Shown: positions 41,955 to 49,691 of the stretch, in pieces
Numbering within the stretch: position 1 is the first letter of the stretch
Layout of the letters: the number at the start of each line of letters is the position of its first letter
From: Embleya scabrispora
GTDB taxonomy: Bacteria; Actinomycetota; Actinomycetes; Streptomycetales; Streptomycetaceae
Assembly: GCF_002024165.1 (NCBI RefSeq)
Contig: NZ_MWQN01000001.1
Span: 5,456,001-5,520,000 of the forward strand
Direction of reading: 5' to 3'
Length of the DNA stretch: 64,000 nucleotides
The notes under the pieces: generated by a model
Databases searched by the model: none
The model's input: only the letters and a program-made list of their open reading frames with translations
Told to the model about the DNA's origin: nothing
Position numbers and translations under genes: made by a program

Positions 41955-43322
41955 TCACACCTCGGAGCGCACCACCTCGAACCCGGCCGCCTCCAGATCC
42001 GGAACCACCCGCGACGCGTCGCCCTCGACCACGACGGCCAGTTCGTCGGGCCGCAGATGGATCGCCGCCGCACGAGAGACCGCGGCCAGGTCGGTGGACC
42101 CGATCTCCGCGTACTCACGCGTCACGTGATCGTCCGGAAGGCCGTGCACGATCGCCTCGATCAACCTGCCGCCGATGCCGCCCGGCGTCTGCAGGTTGAT
42201 CGGCATGCTGCCCAGCGCGTGGGCACGGGTCGCGGCGAGTTCGTCGGCGGTGACCCCGTCGGAGTGCATCCGGCGGATCTCGGCGATCGTGTCTTCCACC
42301 GCCGCGGCGGTGACCTCGGTGTGCACCGCCGCGGACATCGTGAACGCGCCCGAACGGCGGCCGTGGCCGAAGCTCGCGTGCGCGCCGTAGGTGTAGCCCT
42401 TGACCTCGCGCAGCAGGTGGTTGAGCCGCGAGCCGAAGCTGCCGCCCAGCACCTCGGCGCACAACTCGACGGCGATCAGGTCCGGGGTCGAGCGCGGCGC
42501 CGCGGTGTGCCCGATCCGCAACACGGACTGCACCGCGCCCGGCCGGTCCACCACGATCGCCTGCCGGGTCGAGGGCGCGCCGGTGAACTCGGCGAGTTCG
42601 GCGGGCCGGCCGGTGCCGGTCGCGCCCGCGAAGACGATCGTGCCCAGCGCCTCGAGGTCGATCGTGTCCAGGTCGCCGACCACGGCCAGGGTGCCGGGCG
42701 CGGTCATCCGGTCCGCGTGGAAGGCCCGGATCGCGTCCGCGGTCAGCGCGGCGGCGGTGTCCGGGGTGCCGCCGAGTACCCCGCCGAGCCGGTGAGCCGG
42801 CCCGAACAGGGCCTGTCGGAAGGCGAGTTGGGCGCGGGTGCCGGGCTGCGCCCAGGCGGTCTTCAGGGAGCGCACGTGGTCGGCGAGGAAACGCTCGACG
42901 TCGGCGTCGGTGAAGGCCGGGCGGCGGATCGCCTCGGCGACCAGGTCCAGGCCCGCGGTGAGCCGGTCGGCGGGCAGGTCGAGGCCCACCTCCTGGGTCT
43001 CCCACCCGCAGGCGATCCGCCACTGCGCGCCGAGGGCCTCGACGGCCACGCCGAACGCGTCGGCGTCGCGATCGAGGCTGCCCTCGTCGAGCAGTGAGCA
43101 GGTGATCCGGGCCAGGCCGTCCAGGCCGACCGGTTCGTGCAGCGCGCCGCTTTCCATGACCGACTTGGCCCAGGCCAGGCGGTGTCCGGGCAGGTGCGCG
43201 CCGACCACCTCGCCGCCGGCCACGGTGACCCGGCGCACCTCGGGGAAGCGGTACGGGCGCGGCTCGGAGCCGGTGGGCCGCTCGGCGACCAGGGTGTGTC
43301 GGGTCCCGACGTGTGCGCTCAT
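41955..43322 (-). CDS. M16 family peptidase-like subunit, metal site lost
   Basis: A 455-residue member of the M16B processing-peptidase family. The fold is clear from the C-terminal half (LCAEVLGGSFGSRLNHLLREVKGYTYGAHASF, the substrate-binding R/Y motif region), but where an active enzyme has HxxEH this protein reads GLARITCSLLDEGS, so the zinc ligands and catalytic glutamate are missing. It is the alpha-type partner to the next gene's active subunit; actinobacterial M16B enzymes commonly work as such heterodimers in the cytoplasm. ATG at 43322 overlaps the partner's stop codon by 4 bases (ATGA). Confidence 0.9.
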   Translation of the reverse strand: MSAHVGTRHTLVAERPTGSEPRPYRFPEVRRVTVAGGEVVGAHLPGHRLAWAKSVMESGALHEPVGLDGLARITCSLLDEGSLDRDADAFGVAVEALGAQWRIACGWETQEVGLDLPADRLTAGLDLVAEAIRRPAFTDADVERFLADHVRSLKTAWAQPGTRAQLAFRQALFGPAHRLGGVLGGTPDTAAALTADAIRAFHADRMTAPGTLAVVGDLDTIDLEALGTIVFAGATGTGRPAELAEFTGAPSTRQAIVVDRPGAVQSVLRIGHTAAPRSTPDLIAVELCAEVLGGSFGSRLNHLLREVKGYTYGAHASFGHGRRSGAFTMSAAVHTEVTAAAVEDTIAEIRRMHSDGVTADELAATRAHALGSMPINLQTPGGIGGRLIEAIVHGLPDDHVTREYAEIGSTDLAAVSRAAAIHLRPDELAVVVEGDASRVVPDLEAAGFEVVRSEV

Positions 43323-44656
43323 GCGGCGGCCTCCGGCTCGTCCGTGTCGATCCCGGCGCCCGCCTGGGCGGCCTCGGGCAGGAACTCCAGCACGATGCGG
43401 TTGTCCGCGTGCAGGATCTGGCGGGCGACGCGGTGCACGTCGTCGGCGGTGACCGCGAGCAGGTGGTCGAGGTGGTCGCGGATCGACTCGGCGTCGCCGA
43501 AGCGGGTGGTGAAGCGGCCGATCGCGTCGGCCCGGCCGCCGGCGGTGGACAACTCGCGCAGCCAGTCGCCGGCGAGCATCGCCCGCACCCGGTCGAGTTC
43601 GGCCTCGGTCACCCCCTCGTCCGCCACCCGGTCGCACACCGCGACATAGGCGTCGAGGAGTTCGCCGGGTCCGGTGCCCTCGCTCGGCGCGCACGAGCCC
43701 ATCAGGACCGACTCGTGGTTGAGGTAGCCCCACGCGGACAGGAACGCGCCGCTGGACTGGGCCAGATTGCGGGCGGTGACCAACTCGCGGTACAGCCGGC
43801 TGCCCCGGCCGCGTCCGACGACCGCGGCGAGCACGGTCGAGGCGGGCCCGTCCGGGGTGCCGAAGCGCGGCGCCCGGTGGCACAGGAACAGGCGCGGCGT
43901 GGGCACGTCCCGGTACACCGTCACGTGCCGCCCGGCGCCGAAGCGGGCGGGCAGCGGGTCGGGGCAGGGCTGCGGGAAGGAGCCGCGCGGGGCGATCCCG
44001 CCGAAGTAGCGCTCGGCGAGTGCGACCACGCGGTCCGGGTCGACGTCGCCGACCACGGTCAGCACCGCGTTGTCCGGCGCGTAGTAGGTCTCGTGGAAGG
44101 CGGTGAAGTCGGCCAGTTCGGCGCTGTCCAACTCCTCCATCGAACCGATCGTGGACGTCGCGTAGGGGTGGCCCGGCGGGTAGGCCAGGGCTGTCATCTC
44201 CTCGCTCCAGGTCCCGTACGGCACGTTGTCGTAGCGCTGCCGGCGCTCGTTCTTGACCACCTCGCGCTGGTTGTCCAGGGTCTCCTGGGTCAGCGCGAGC
44301 GAGCCCATCCGGTCGGCCTCCAGCCACAGCGCGAGGTCGAGCCGGCCCGAGGGCACCGTCTGGTAGTAGTTGGTCCGGTCCGGGTTGGTCGAGGCGTTGA
44401 TCCCGTCGCCGCCGCAGCCCTCGACGGCGGCGAAGTGCCCGCCCTTGTCGACGTGCGCGGAGCCCTCGAACATCAGGTGCTCGAAGAGGTGGGCGAAGCC
44501 GTGCTTGCCCTCGACCTCGTGCCGCGAACCCACGTCGTACCAGAGGTTGACCGCGGCGAGCGGCACCGTGGTGTCGGGGCAGACCACCACACGCAGACCG
44601 TTGGCGAGCCTGGTCCGGTGCAGGGCCCACGGGAAGTGGGCGGAAGTTGACGGCAC
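43319..44656 (-). CDS. M16 family zinc metallopeptidase, active subunit
   Basis: A 445-residue M16B peptidase. The inverted zinc motif HxxEH is intact in GFAHLFEHLMFEGS and the third ligand glutamate is in NQREVVKNERRQRYDN, about 75 residues on. The C-terminal half carries the usual SRLYRELVTARNLAQS. It degrades peptides or trims pre-sequences together with the inactive subunit encoded downstream, with which it overlaps by 4 bases. The start is GTG at 44656, seven bases after GGAGGAG; the frame extends to 44752 without ribosome binding site support. Confidence 0.92.
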   Translation of the reverse strand: MPSTSAHFPWALHRTRLANGLRVVVCPDTTVPLAAVNLWYDVGSRHEVEGKHGFAHLFEHLMFEGSAHVDKGGHFAAVEGCGGDGINASTNPDRTNYYQTVPSGRLDLALWLEADRMGSLALTQETLDNQREVVKNERRQRYDNVPYGTWSEEMTALAYPPGHPYATSTIGSMEELDSAELADFTAFHETYYAPDNAVLTVVGDVDPDRVVALAERYFGGIAPRGSFPQPCPDPLPARFGAGRHVTVYRDVPTPRLFLCHRAPRFGTPDGPASTVLAAVVGRGRGSRLYRELVTARNLAQSSGAFLSAWGYLNHESVLMGSCAPSEGTGPGELLDAYVAVCDRVADEGVTEAELDRVRAMLAGDWLRELSTAGGRADAIGRFTTRFGDAESIRDHLDHLLAVTADDVHRVARQILHADNRIVLEFLPEAAQAGAGIDTDEPEAAA

Positions 44657-44737
44657 GTCAGGCTCCTCCGGGAGTGCGGCGATCGACGACGAACCGCCAT
44701 TGTTCCAGGCGGGCACGGTCGGCGGGCGCGACCCCGA

Positions 44738-44792
44738 ACGCACGACGACCACCCGCCCGGGCGCGTGCCCTGGGCGGGTGGTCGTCGTGCGT
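44738..44792 (-). terminator. Stem-loop terminator with perfect 21-bp arms
   Basis: Arms 44738-44758 and 44772-44792 are exact reverse complements (core GACCACCCGCCC / GGGCGGGTGGTC) with a 13-base loop, 28 bases past the stop of the SRPBCC gene. A partial extra copy of the right arm (GGTCGTCGTGCGT) follows at once in tandem. Confidence 0.88.
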
Positions 44793-44819
44793 GGTCGTCG
44801 TGCGTGCCGTGCCGGGGAG

Positions 44820-45248
44820 TTACTTGACGAGCGCGGCGAACTTGGCCAGCGACTCGATCAGCGCCTCCTGGGTGGCCTTGGTGACCTTGCCGGCCATCAT
44901 CTGTACCGCGCCGCCCTTGACCTCGGACTCGATTCGCAGGATCGAACCGTCGCCGGACGCCTCGACGATGAAGATCTCGGTCATGATCACGCCCATCGGG
45001 CCCTTGCCGTCGAGGGCGAGGGACTTGCCCGCCTCGACGTCCTTGATCGTCCACTTGATGTCCGCCGGGAAGCCCATCAGCTTCATCTTCTCGTCGTACG
45101 CCACGCCGGCTTCGAGCTTCTCCGGGGCGCCGTTCGGGAACTCGACGTGCGGGACCATCCATTCGCCGAAGACGCTGTAGTCGGTCAGCTTCGCCCACAC
45201 GGCCTCGGGACTGGCAGCGACCTCGACCTGCTCGTTGATGACGGGCAT
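44820..45248 (-). CDS. SRPBCC family protein
   Basis: A 142-residue START/Bet v1-like protein: MPVINEQVEVAASPEAVWAKLTD at the N-terminus, a beta sheet with VPHVEFPNGAPE and a long C-terminal helix AGKVTKATQEALIESLAKFAALV. The fold makes a hydrophobic cavity for lipids, polyketides or similar ligands; the ligand here is unknown. ATG at 45248 follows GAGGA by seven bases. It has a good sigma-70-type promoter (-10 TACGTT, -35 TTGACT) and a nearby symmetrical operator; a strong stem-loop follows. Monocistronic. Confidence 0.9.
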   Translation of the reverse strand: MPVINEQVEVAASPEAVWAKLTDYSVFGEWMVPHVEFPNGAPEKLEAGVAYDEKMKLMGFPADIKWTIKDVEAGKSLALDGKGPMGVIMTEIFIVEASGDGSILRIESEVKGGAVQMMAGKVTKATQEALIESLAKFAALVK

Positions 45249-45319
45249 GCGTGTGTCCTCACGGTTTCGATCTGTTTCGATCTGCGGAGAGCTTGCGGCT
45301 CGGAGCATGGAGTGCACGG

Positions 45320-45348
45320 AACGTACCGCCGATATGTGACACAGTCAA
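45320..45348 (-). promoter_or_regulatory. Promoter of the SRPBCC gene
   Basis: Read on the minus strand: TTGACT (45348-45343), 17-base spacer, TACGTT (45325-45320). This matches the principal-sigma consensus of streptomycetes and predicts a transcript start near 45313, about 65 bases before the ATG. Confidence 0.65.
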
Positions 45349-45368
45349 TGGTGTCGAGGAGTAAAAAG

Positions 45369-45380
45369 AGAACGTGTTCT
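45369..45380. promoter_or_regulatory. AGAAC-n2-GTTCT symmetrical operator
   Basis: Perfect 5-base arms AGAAC and GTTCT with a two-base centre, between the divergent SRPBCC and RecD2 genes, just upstream of the SRPBCC -35 element. The pattern is one base short of the T-n2-AAC-n2-GTT-n2-A motif of the TetR regulator KstR; the link is inference. Confidence 0.45.
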
Positions 45381-45418
45381 AGTTAGCGTGTCGCCCGCGT
45401 TGACTACGCTCGGGCGGC

Positions 45419-47674
45419 ATGACGAGCACGCTGCCGGGGATACCGCCCGGCCCGGAAACCGGGGCCGGGGGAGGGGCCGTCCTCGAAGCCGTGCTGGAGC
45501 GGATCACGTACCAAAACGACGAGAACGGCTGGACCGTCGCCCGGGTGGACACCGGCCGCAGCGGCACCGAACTGCTCACCGTGGTCGGCGCGCTGCTCGG
45601 CGCGCAGCCCGGCGAGTCGATTCGGATGCGCGGCCGGTGGGGCAGCCATCCGCAGTTCGGCAAACAATTCCAGGTCGAATCGTTCAGCACCGTGCTGCCG
45701 GCCACCGTGCAGGGCATCCGCCGCTACCTCGGCTCCGGGCTGATCAAGGGCATCGGCCCCAAGACCGCCGACCGGATCGTCGAGCACTTCGGGGTGCGCT
45801 CGCTCGATGTGATCGACGAGGACGCCACGCAGCTCATCCAGGTCCCGGGTCTGGGTCCCAAGCGCACCAAGCTGATCGCCGCCGCGTGGGAGGAGCAGAA
45901 GGCGATCAAGGAGGTGATGGTCTTCCTCCAGGGCATCGGGATCTCCACCTCTCCGGCGGTGCGGATCTTCAAGGAGTACGGCGACGCGTCGATCACCGTG
46001 GTGCGCACCGAGCCCTACCGGCTCGCCGCCGACGTGTGGGGGATCGGCTTCAAGACCGCCGACGCGATCGCCAAGGCGGTCGGGATACCGCACGACGCGC
46101 CGCAGCGGATCAAGGCCGGCCTGCAATACACGCTGTCCGAGGGCTCCGACAGCGGCCACTGCTACCTGCCCGCCGACGTCCTGGTCGACGCGGCGGTGAA
46201 GATCCTCGACGTGCCCTCCGACCTCGTGGTGCGCTGCCTGAACGACCTGATCGCGGAGGAGGGCGTGGTCTGCGAGGAACTGCCCGGCCCGGTCACCGTG
46301 TCCGGGACGCAGGGCGATCCGGTGCAGGCGGTCTACCTGGTGCCGTTCCACCGCGCCGAACTCTCCCTCGCCGGGCGGGTGCGCGCGCTGCTGGGCGCGC
46401 GCGAGGACCGGCTGGCCGCGTTCGCCGACCTGGACTGGACCCGGGCGCTGAGCTGGCTGCGCGGCCGCACCGGCACGGCGCTGGCACCCGAGCAGGAGCA
46501 GGCCGTACGGCTCGCGCTGACCAGCAAGGTCGCGGTGCTCACCGGCGGCCCGGGCTGTGGCAAGAGCTTCACGGTGCGATCCGTGGTCGAACTGGCCCGC
46601 GCGCGCGACGCGAAGGTGATCCTGGCCGCGCCCACCGGCCGGGCCGCCAAGCGGCTGGCCGAGCTGACCGGGTGCGAAGCGGCCACCGTGCACCGGCTGT
46701 TGCAGCTCCAGCCCGGCGGCAACGCGGCCTACGACCAGGACAAGCCGCTCGACGCCGACCTCGTGGTGGTCGACGAGGCGTCCATGCTGGACCTGCTGCT
46801 CGCCAACAAGCTGATCAAGGCGATACCGGCGGGCGCGCACGTGTTGTTCGTCGGCGACGTGGACCAGTTGCCCAGCGTCGGCGCCGGCGAGGTGCTGCGC
46901 GACCTGCTCGCGGCCGAACGGGTGCCCCGGGTGCGGTTGACCCAGATCTTCCGCCAGGCCCAGCAGTCGGGCGTGGTGACCAACGCACACCGGATCAACG
47001 CCGGCCGCCCGCCGGTCACCGACGGGCTGAACGACTTCTTCCTGTTCCCGGCGGAGGAGACCGAGGACGCGGCCACGTTGACCGTGGACGTGGTCGCCCG
47101 GCGCATCCCGCGCAAGTTCGGTCTGGACCCGCGCCGCGACATCCAGGTGCTCGCTCCCATGCACCGCGGCCCCGCCGGCGCCGGCGCGCTCAACCTGCTG
47201 CTTCAGCAGGCGCTCACCCCCTCGCGCGAGGGCCTGCCGGAGAAGCGGTTCGGCGGGCGCGTCTTCCGGGTCGGTGACAAGGTCACCCAGATCCGCAACA
47301 ACTACGACAAAGGCGCCAACGGTGTCTTCAACGGCACCGGCGGGGTGGTCGTCGCGCTGTCCCCCGAGGAGCAGAAGCTCGTGGTGCGCACGGAGGAGGA
47401 CGAGGAGGTCGACTACGACTTCGCCGAACTCGACGAGCTGTCGCACGCGTACGCGGTGACCATCCACCGCTCCCAGGGCAGCGAGTATCCGGCGGTGGTG
47501 GTGCCGGTGACCACGGGTGCCTGGATGATGCTCCAGCGCAATCTGCTCTACACCGCGATCACCCGCGCCAAGCGCCTGGTGGTGCTGGTCGGCTCGCGGC
47601 GCGCGCTCGGCCAGGCGGTGCGCACGGTGTCGGCGGGCAAGCGGTTCACGGGGCTGGCGCACCGGCTGCGCTAG
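45419..47674 (+). CDS. recD2: RecD2-like ATP-dependent DNA helicase
   Basis: A 751-residue superfamily 1B helicase of the stand-alone RecD2 type. It has the N-terminal OB-like and helix-hairpin-helix region (YLGSGLIKGIGPKTADRIVEHFG, QVPGLGPKRTKLI) that distinguishes RecD2 from RecBCD's RecD. Helicase motifs: Walker A GGPGCGKSFTVR, Walker B LVVVDEASMLD, motif III FVGDVDQLPSVGAG, and C-terminal motif VI YTAITRAKRLVVLVG. It unwinds DNA 5' to 3' in repair. The ATG at 45419 has no clear ribosome binding site. It converges on pssA across a strong stem-loop. Confidence 0.93.
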   Translation: MTSTLPGIPPGPETGAGGGAVLEAVLERITYQNDENGWTVARVDTGRSGTELLTVVGALLGAQPGESIRMRGRWGSHPQFGKQFQVESFSTVLPATVQGIRRYLGSGLIKGIGPKTADRIVEHFGVRSLDVIDEDATQLIQVPGLGPKRTKLIAAAWEEQKAIKEVMVFLQGIGISTSPAVRIFKEYGDASITVVRTEPYRLAADVWGIGFKTADAIAKAVGIPHDAPQRIKAGLQYTLSEGSDSGHCYLPADVLVDAAVKILDVPSDLVVRCLNDLIAEEGVVCEELPGPVTVSGTQGDPVQAVYLVPFHRAELSLAGRVRALLGAREDRLAAFADLDWTRALSWLRGRTGTALAPEQEQAVRLALTSKVAVLTGGPGCGKSFTVRSVVELARARDAKVILAAPTGRAAKRLAELTGCEAATVHRLLQLQPGGNAAYDQDKPLDADLVVVDEASMLDLLLANKLIKAIPAGAHVLFVGDVDQLPSVGAGEVLRDLLAAERVPRVRLTQIFRQAQQSGVVTNAHRINAGRPPVTDGLNDFFLFPAEETEDAATLTVDVVARRIPRKFGLDPRRDIQVLAPMHRGPAGAGALNLLLQQALTPSREGLPEKRFGGRVFRVGDKVTQIRNNYDKGANGVFNGTGGVVVALSPEEQKLVVRTEEDEEVDYDFAELDELSHAYAVTIHRSQGSEYPAVVVPVTTGAWMMLQRNLLYTAITRAKRLVVLVGSRRALGQAVRTVSAGKRFTGLAHRLR

Positions 47675-47743
47675 GGGTGGGCCGGGGCGGTCGGGCCGCG
47701 CGTGATCCGGCCCCGCGTGGGCCGGCTCCGGGCCCGGAAACGC

Positions 47744-47777
47744 CGGACGCCGCCACCCCGAGGGGTGACGGCGTCCG
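47744..47777. terminator. Bidirectional stem-loop between recD2 and pssA
   Basis: CGGACGCCG-C-CACCCC and GGGGTG-A-CGGCGTCCG form a 15-bp stem with one mismatch and a minimal loop, between two convergent stop codons. Confidence 0.85.
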
Positions 47778-47799
47778 AAGCGGTGGCGCGGGGTGCCGG

Positions 47800-48648
47800 C
47801 TAGCGGATCATCCGCAGGCCGATGCGCTCCACGCCCTTGCGGGCCATCGCCATCGCGGGCACGAGCAGGGCCAGGGTGACCTGGGTGGTCGCGCCCATGT
47901 TGAGCATCCATTCGCTGCCGGGCGCGTCGGCCGCCCAGGCGATCAGGCAGCTCATGCTCAGCCCGATCCCGGCCATGACCAGGATCGCCATGTTGCCCTG
48001 GGGCTTGGGGTACTCGATCCGACTGACCATCAGCCCGGACACGGCCACGATCAGCACCGCGGCCGGCGTGAACGGCAGGTCGAGCAGCACGATCGAGACG
48101 ACCGTCATCGCGCCCATCGGGATGGGCATGCCCTGGAATACCCCTGGACGCCCCGGCGTGGTCGCGAATCTGGCCAGCCGCAGGACACCGGCGATCAGCA
48201 CCGACAGCGCCACCAGTACCGCGGCCGGCGCCTGACCCGCGTTCACCGGCACGGCGGCCCAGGTGACCACGAAGAACGCCGGCGCGACACCGAAGGTGAT
48301 CACGTCCGCGAGGTTGTCCAGCTGCGCGCCGAGCGAGGACATCCGCAGCTTGCGGGCGACCATGCCGTCACACAGGTCGCACAACGCGCCGACCAGCATC
48401 AGCACCACGGCCGCCGCCATGCCGCGCTCGGCCGAGACGCCGACGTCGCCGCCGCGCTGCGCCATCACCGAGCAGGCGAGGAAGTAGATCGCCATGAACC
48501 CGCACGCCGCGTTGCCCAGTGTGAGCACGTCGGCGACCGAGATCCGCGAGGACAGGCACGCCTGCGGATCGTCCTCGACCGGGGTGCCCAGGATGTTCAG
48601 CTCGGCGACATCCAGGTCGGCCGTATCGTCGTAGTCAGTCCCGGTCAA
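47800..48648 (-). CDS. pssA: CDP-diacylglycerol-serine O-phosphatidyltransferase
   Basis: A 282-residue integral membrane enzyme of the CDP-alcohol phosphatidyltransferase family. The catalytic motif is complete: CDLCDGMVARKL followed by SSLGAQLDNLADVITFG (D-x2-DG-x2-AR-x8-G-x3-D-x3-D). Six or more hydrophobic segments. It makes phosphatidylserine from CDP-diacylglycerol and serine, which the upstream Psd then decarboxylates to phosphatidylethanolamine. The start is TTG at 48648, nine bases after GGAG, and lies inside the end of psd (14-base overlap), so translation is coupled. Confidence 0.93.
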   Translation of the reverse strand: MTGTDYDDTADLDVAELNILGTPVEDDPQACLSSRISVADVLTLGNAACGFMAIYFLACSVMAQRGGDVGVSAERGMAAAVVLMLVGALCDLCDGMVARKLRMSSLGAQLDNLADVITFGVAPAFFVVTWAAVPVNAGQAPAAVLVALSVLIAGVLRLARFATTPGRPGVFQGMPIPMGAMTVVSIVLLDLPFTPAAVLIVAVSGLMVSRIEYPKPQGNMAILVMAGIGLSMSCLIAWAADAPGSEWMLNMGATTQVTLALLVPAMAMARKGVERIGLRMIR

Positions 48649-49297
48649 GACGTGTCTCTCCCGCCGTCGTCCGTTGTCCCACGGTCACCGCGGGCTCGAC
48701 GCCCGGCGGCAGGTACACGTCCACGCGCGAGCCGAACCGGATCAGGCCGATGCGGTCGCCGCGGGCGACCTCGGTACCCGGCTCCAGATACGGCACGATG
48801 CGCCGCGCGACGGTGCCGGCGATCTGCACCAGCTCCACGTCGCCGATCGCGGTGTCGAAGATCCACACAACGCGCTCGTTGTGTTCGCTTTCCTTGTTGA
48901 ACGCCGGAACGAATCCGCCGGCCTTGTGCTCCACGGACTTCACGACGCCGTCGAGCGGCGCACGGTTCACGTGCACGTTCAACGGGCTCATGAACGTCGC
49001 GACCCGGGTGCGGCCGTCGGGCCAGGGGTCGATGCTCTGGACCACGCCGTCGGCCGAGGCGATCACGCCGTCGCCGATGACGCGCTCCGGGTCACGGAAG
49101 AACCACAGCATGCCACCGGTGAGCGCCAGCGTCGGCACGGCCGCGAGGGCCCAGCGCCGGTTGCGCAGTGCGGCCAAACCGGTCAACGCGCCGGTCACGG
49201 CCGTCGGCACCAGCCAGGGAGAAGCTCCCTTGGCCAGGCGCGGCCGTTGCGTCGGCACGAACCCCGCCGAAGCCGGCGAGGGGGAATCGTCACTCAT
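48635..49297 (-). CDS. psd: Phosphatidylserine decarboxylase proenzyme
   Basis: A 220-residue membrane-associated decarboxylase of the short actinobacterial type, converting phosphatidylserine to phosphatidylethanolamine. One or two hydrophobic segments near residues 30-70 and the conserved SPLNVHVNRAPLDGVV and FVPAFNKESEHNERV are seen. The self-cleavage site is LIRFGSRVDVYLP: cleavage between Gly and Ser makes the pyruvoyl cofactor on the C-terminal chain. ATG at 49297 follows AAGG; the frame extends to 49372. First gene of the psd-pssA operon. Confidence 0.93.
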   Translation of the reverse strand: MSDDSPSPASAGFVPTQRPRLAKGASPWLVPTAVTGALTGLAALRNRRWALAAVPTLALTGGMLWFFRDPERVIGDGVIASADGVVQSIDPWPDGRTRVATFMSPLNVHVNRAPLDGVVKSVEHKAGGFVPAFNKESEHNERVVWIFDTAIGDVELVQIAGTVARRIVPYLEPGTEVARGDRIGLIRFGSRVDVYLPPGVEPAVTVGQRTTAGETRLDRD

Positions 49298-49626
49298 CGA
49301 GAACCTTTGTCGGGGGGCGTGCCCGTCGGTAACGGGCGGCACTCGGCGGATGCTACCTAGACGGAGGGCCATCGCGCTTCCGGCGGTGATTGCTCACGAC
49401 GTACCGACTTTGCCCAAATCAGCGTAATTCGGACGCCGATCGAGTCATTTTCGGTCGTGGAACCGGTTGCCCGTATCCACAAGGTTGCCCTCCGCGCATG
49501 CCCGCTGTGAAGAGGCCGCGGGTCCCGCTCCCCGTACGCGGTCCGTGGCATCGATCACGTTGGCCGTAGCGTCCCTGTGGTGCCTGCCCCATGGTGAAGG
49601 CCAGGCCGGATCGTCACGAAACCGTG
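49298..49626. other. Intergenic region upstream of psd
   Basis: No gene seen. On the minus strand it must contain the psd-pssA promoter; I could not assign a convincing one. A small perfect stem (GTCACG at 49613, CGTGAC at 49623) adjoins the amidohydrolase terminator. Confidence 0.4.
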
Positions 49627-49659
49627 ACACGGCGGAGGGTCGGTGACCCACCGCCGTGT
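49627..49659 (-). terminator. Stem-loop terminator of the amidohydrolase gene
   Basis: ACACGGCGG-A-GGGTC, three-base loop, GACCC-A-CCGCCGTGT: 14 base pairs with one A/A mismatch, 33 bases downstream of the stop. Confidence 0.85.
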
Positions 49660-49691
49660 TCCAAGGGTAAGGGGAGTTATGTGACGTTCCG

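Noticed and set aside
45369-45380. LexA/SOS box upstream of recD2
   Set aside because: The arms are separated by two bases, whereas actinobacterial SOS boxes have GAAC-n4-GTTC.
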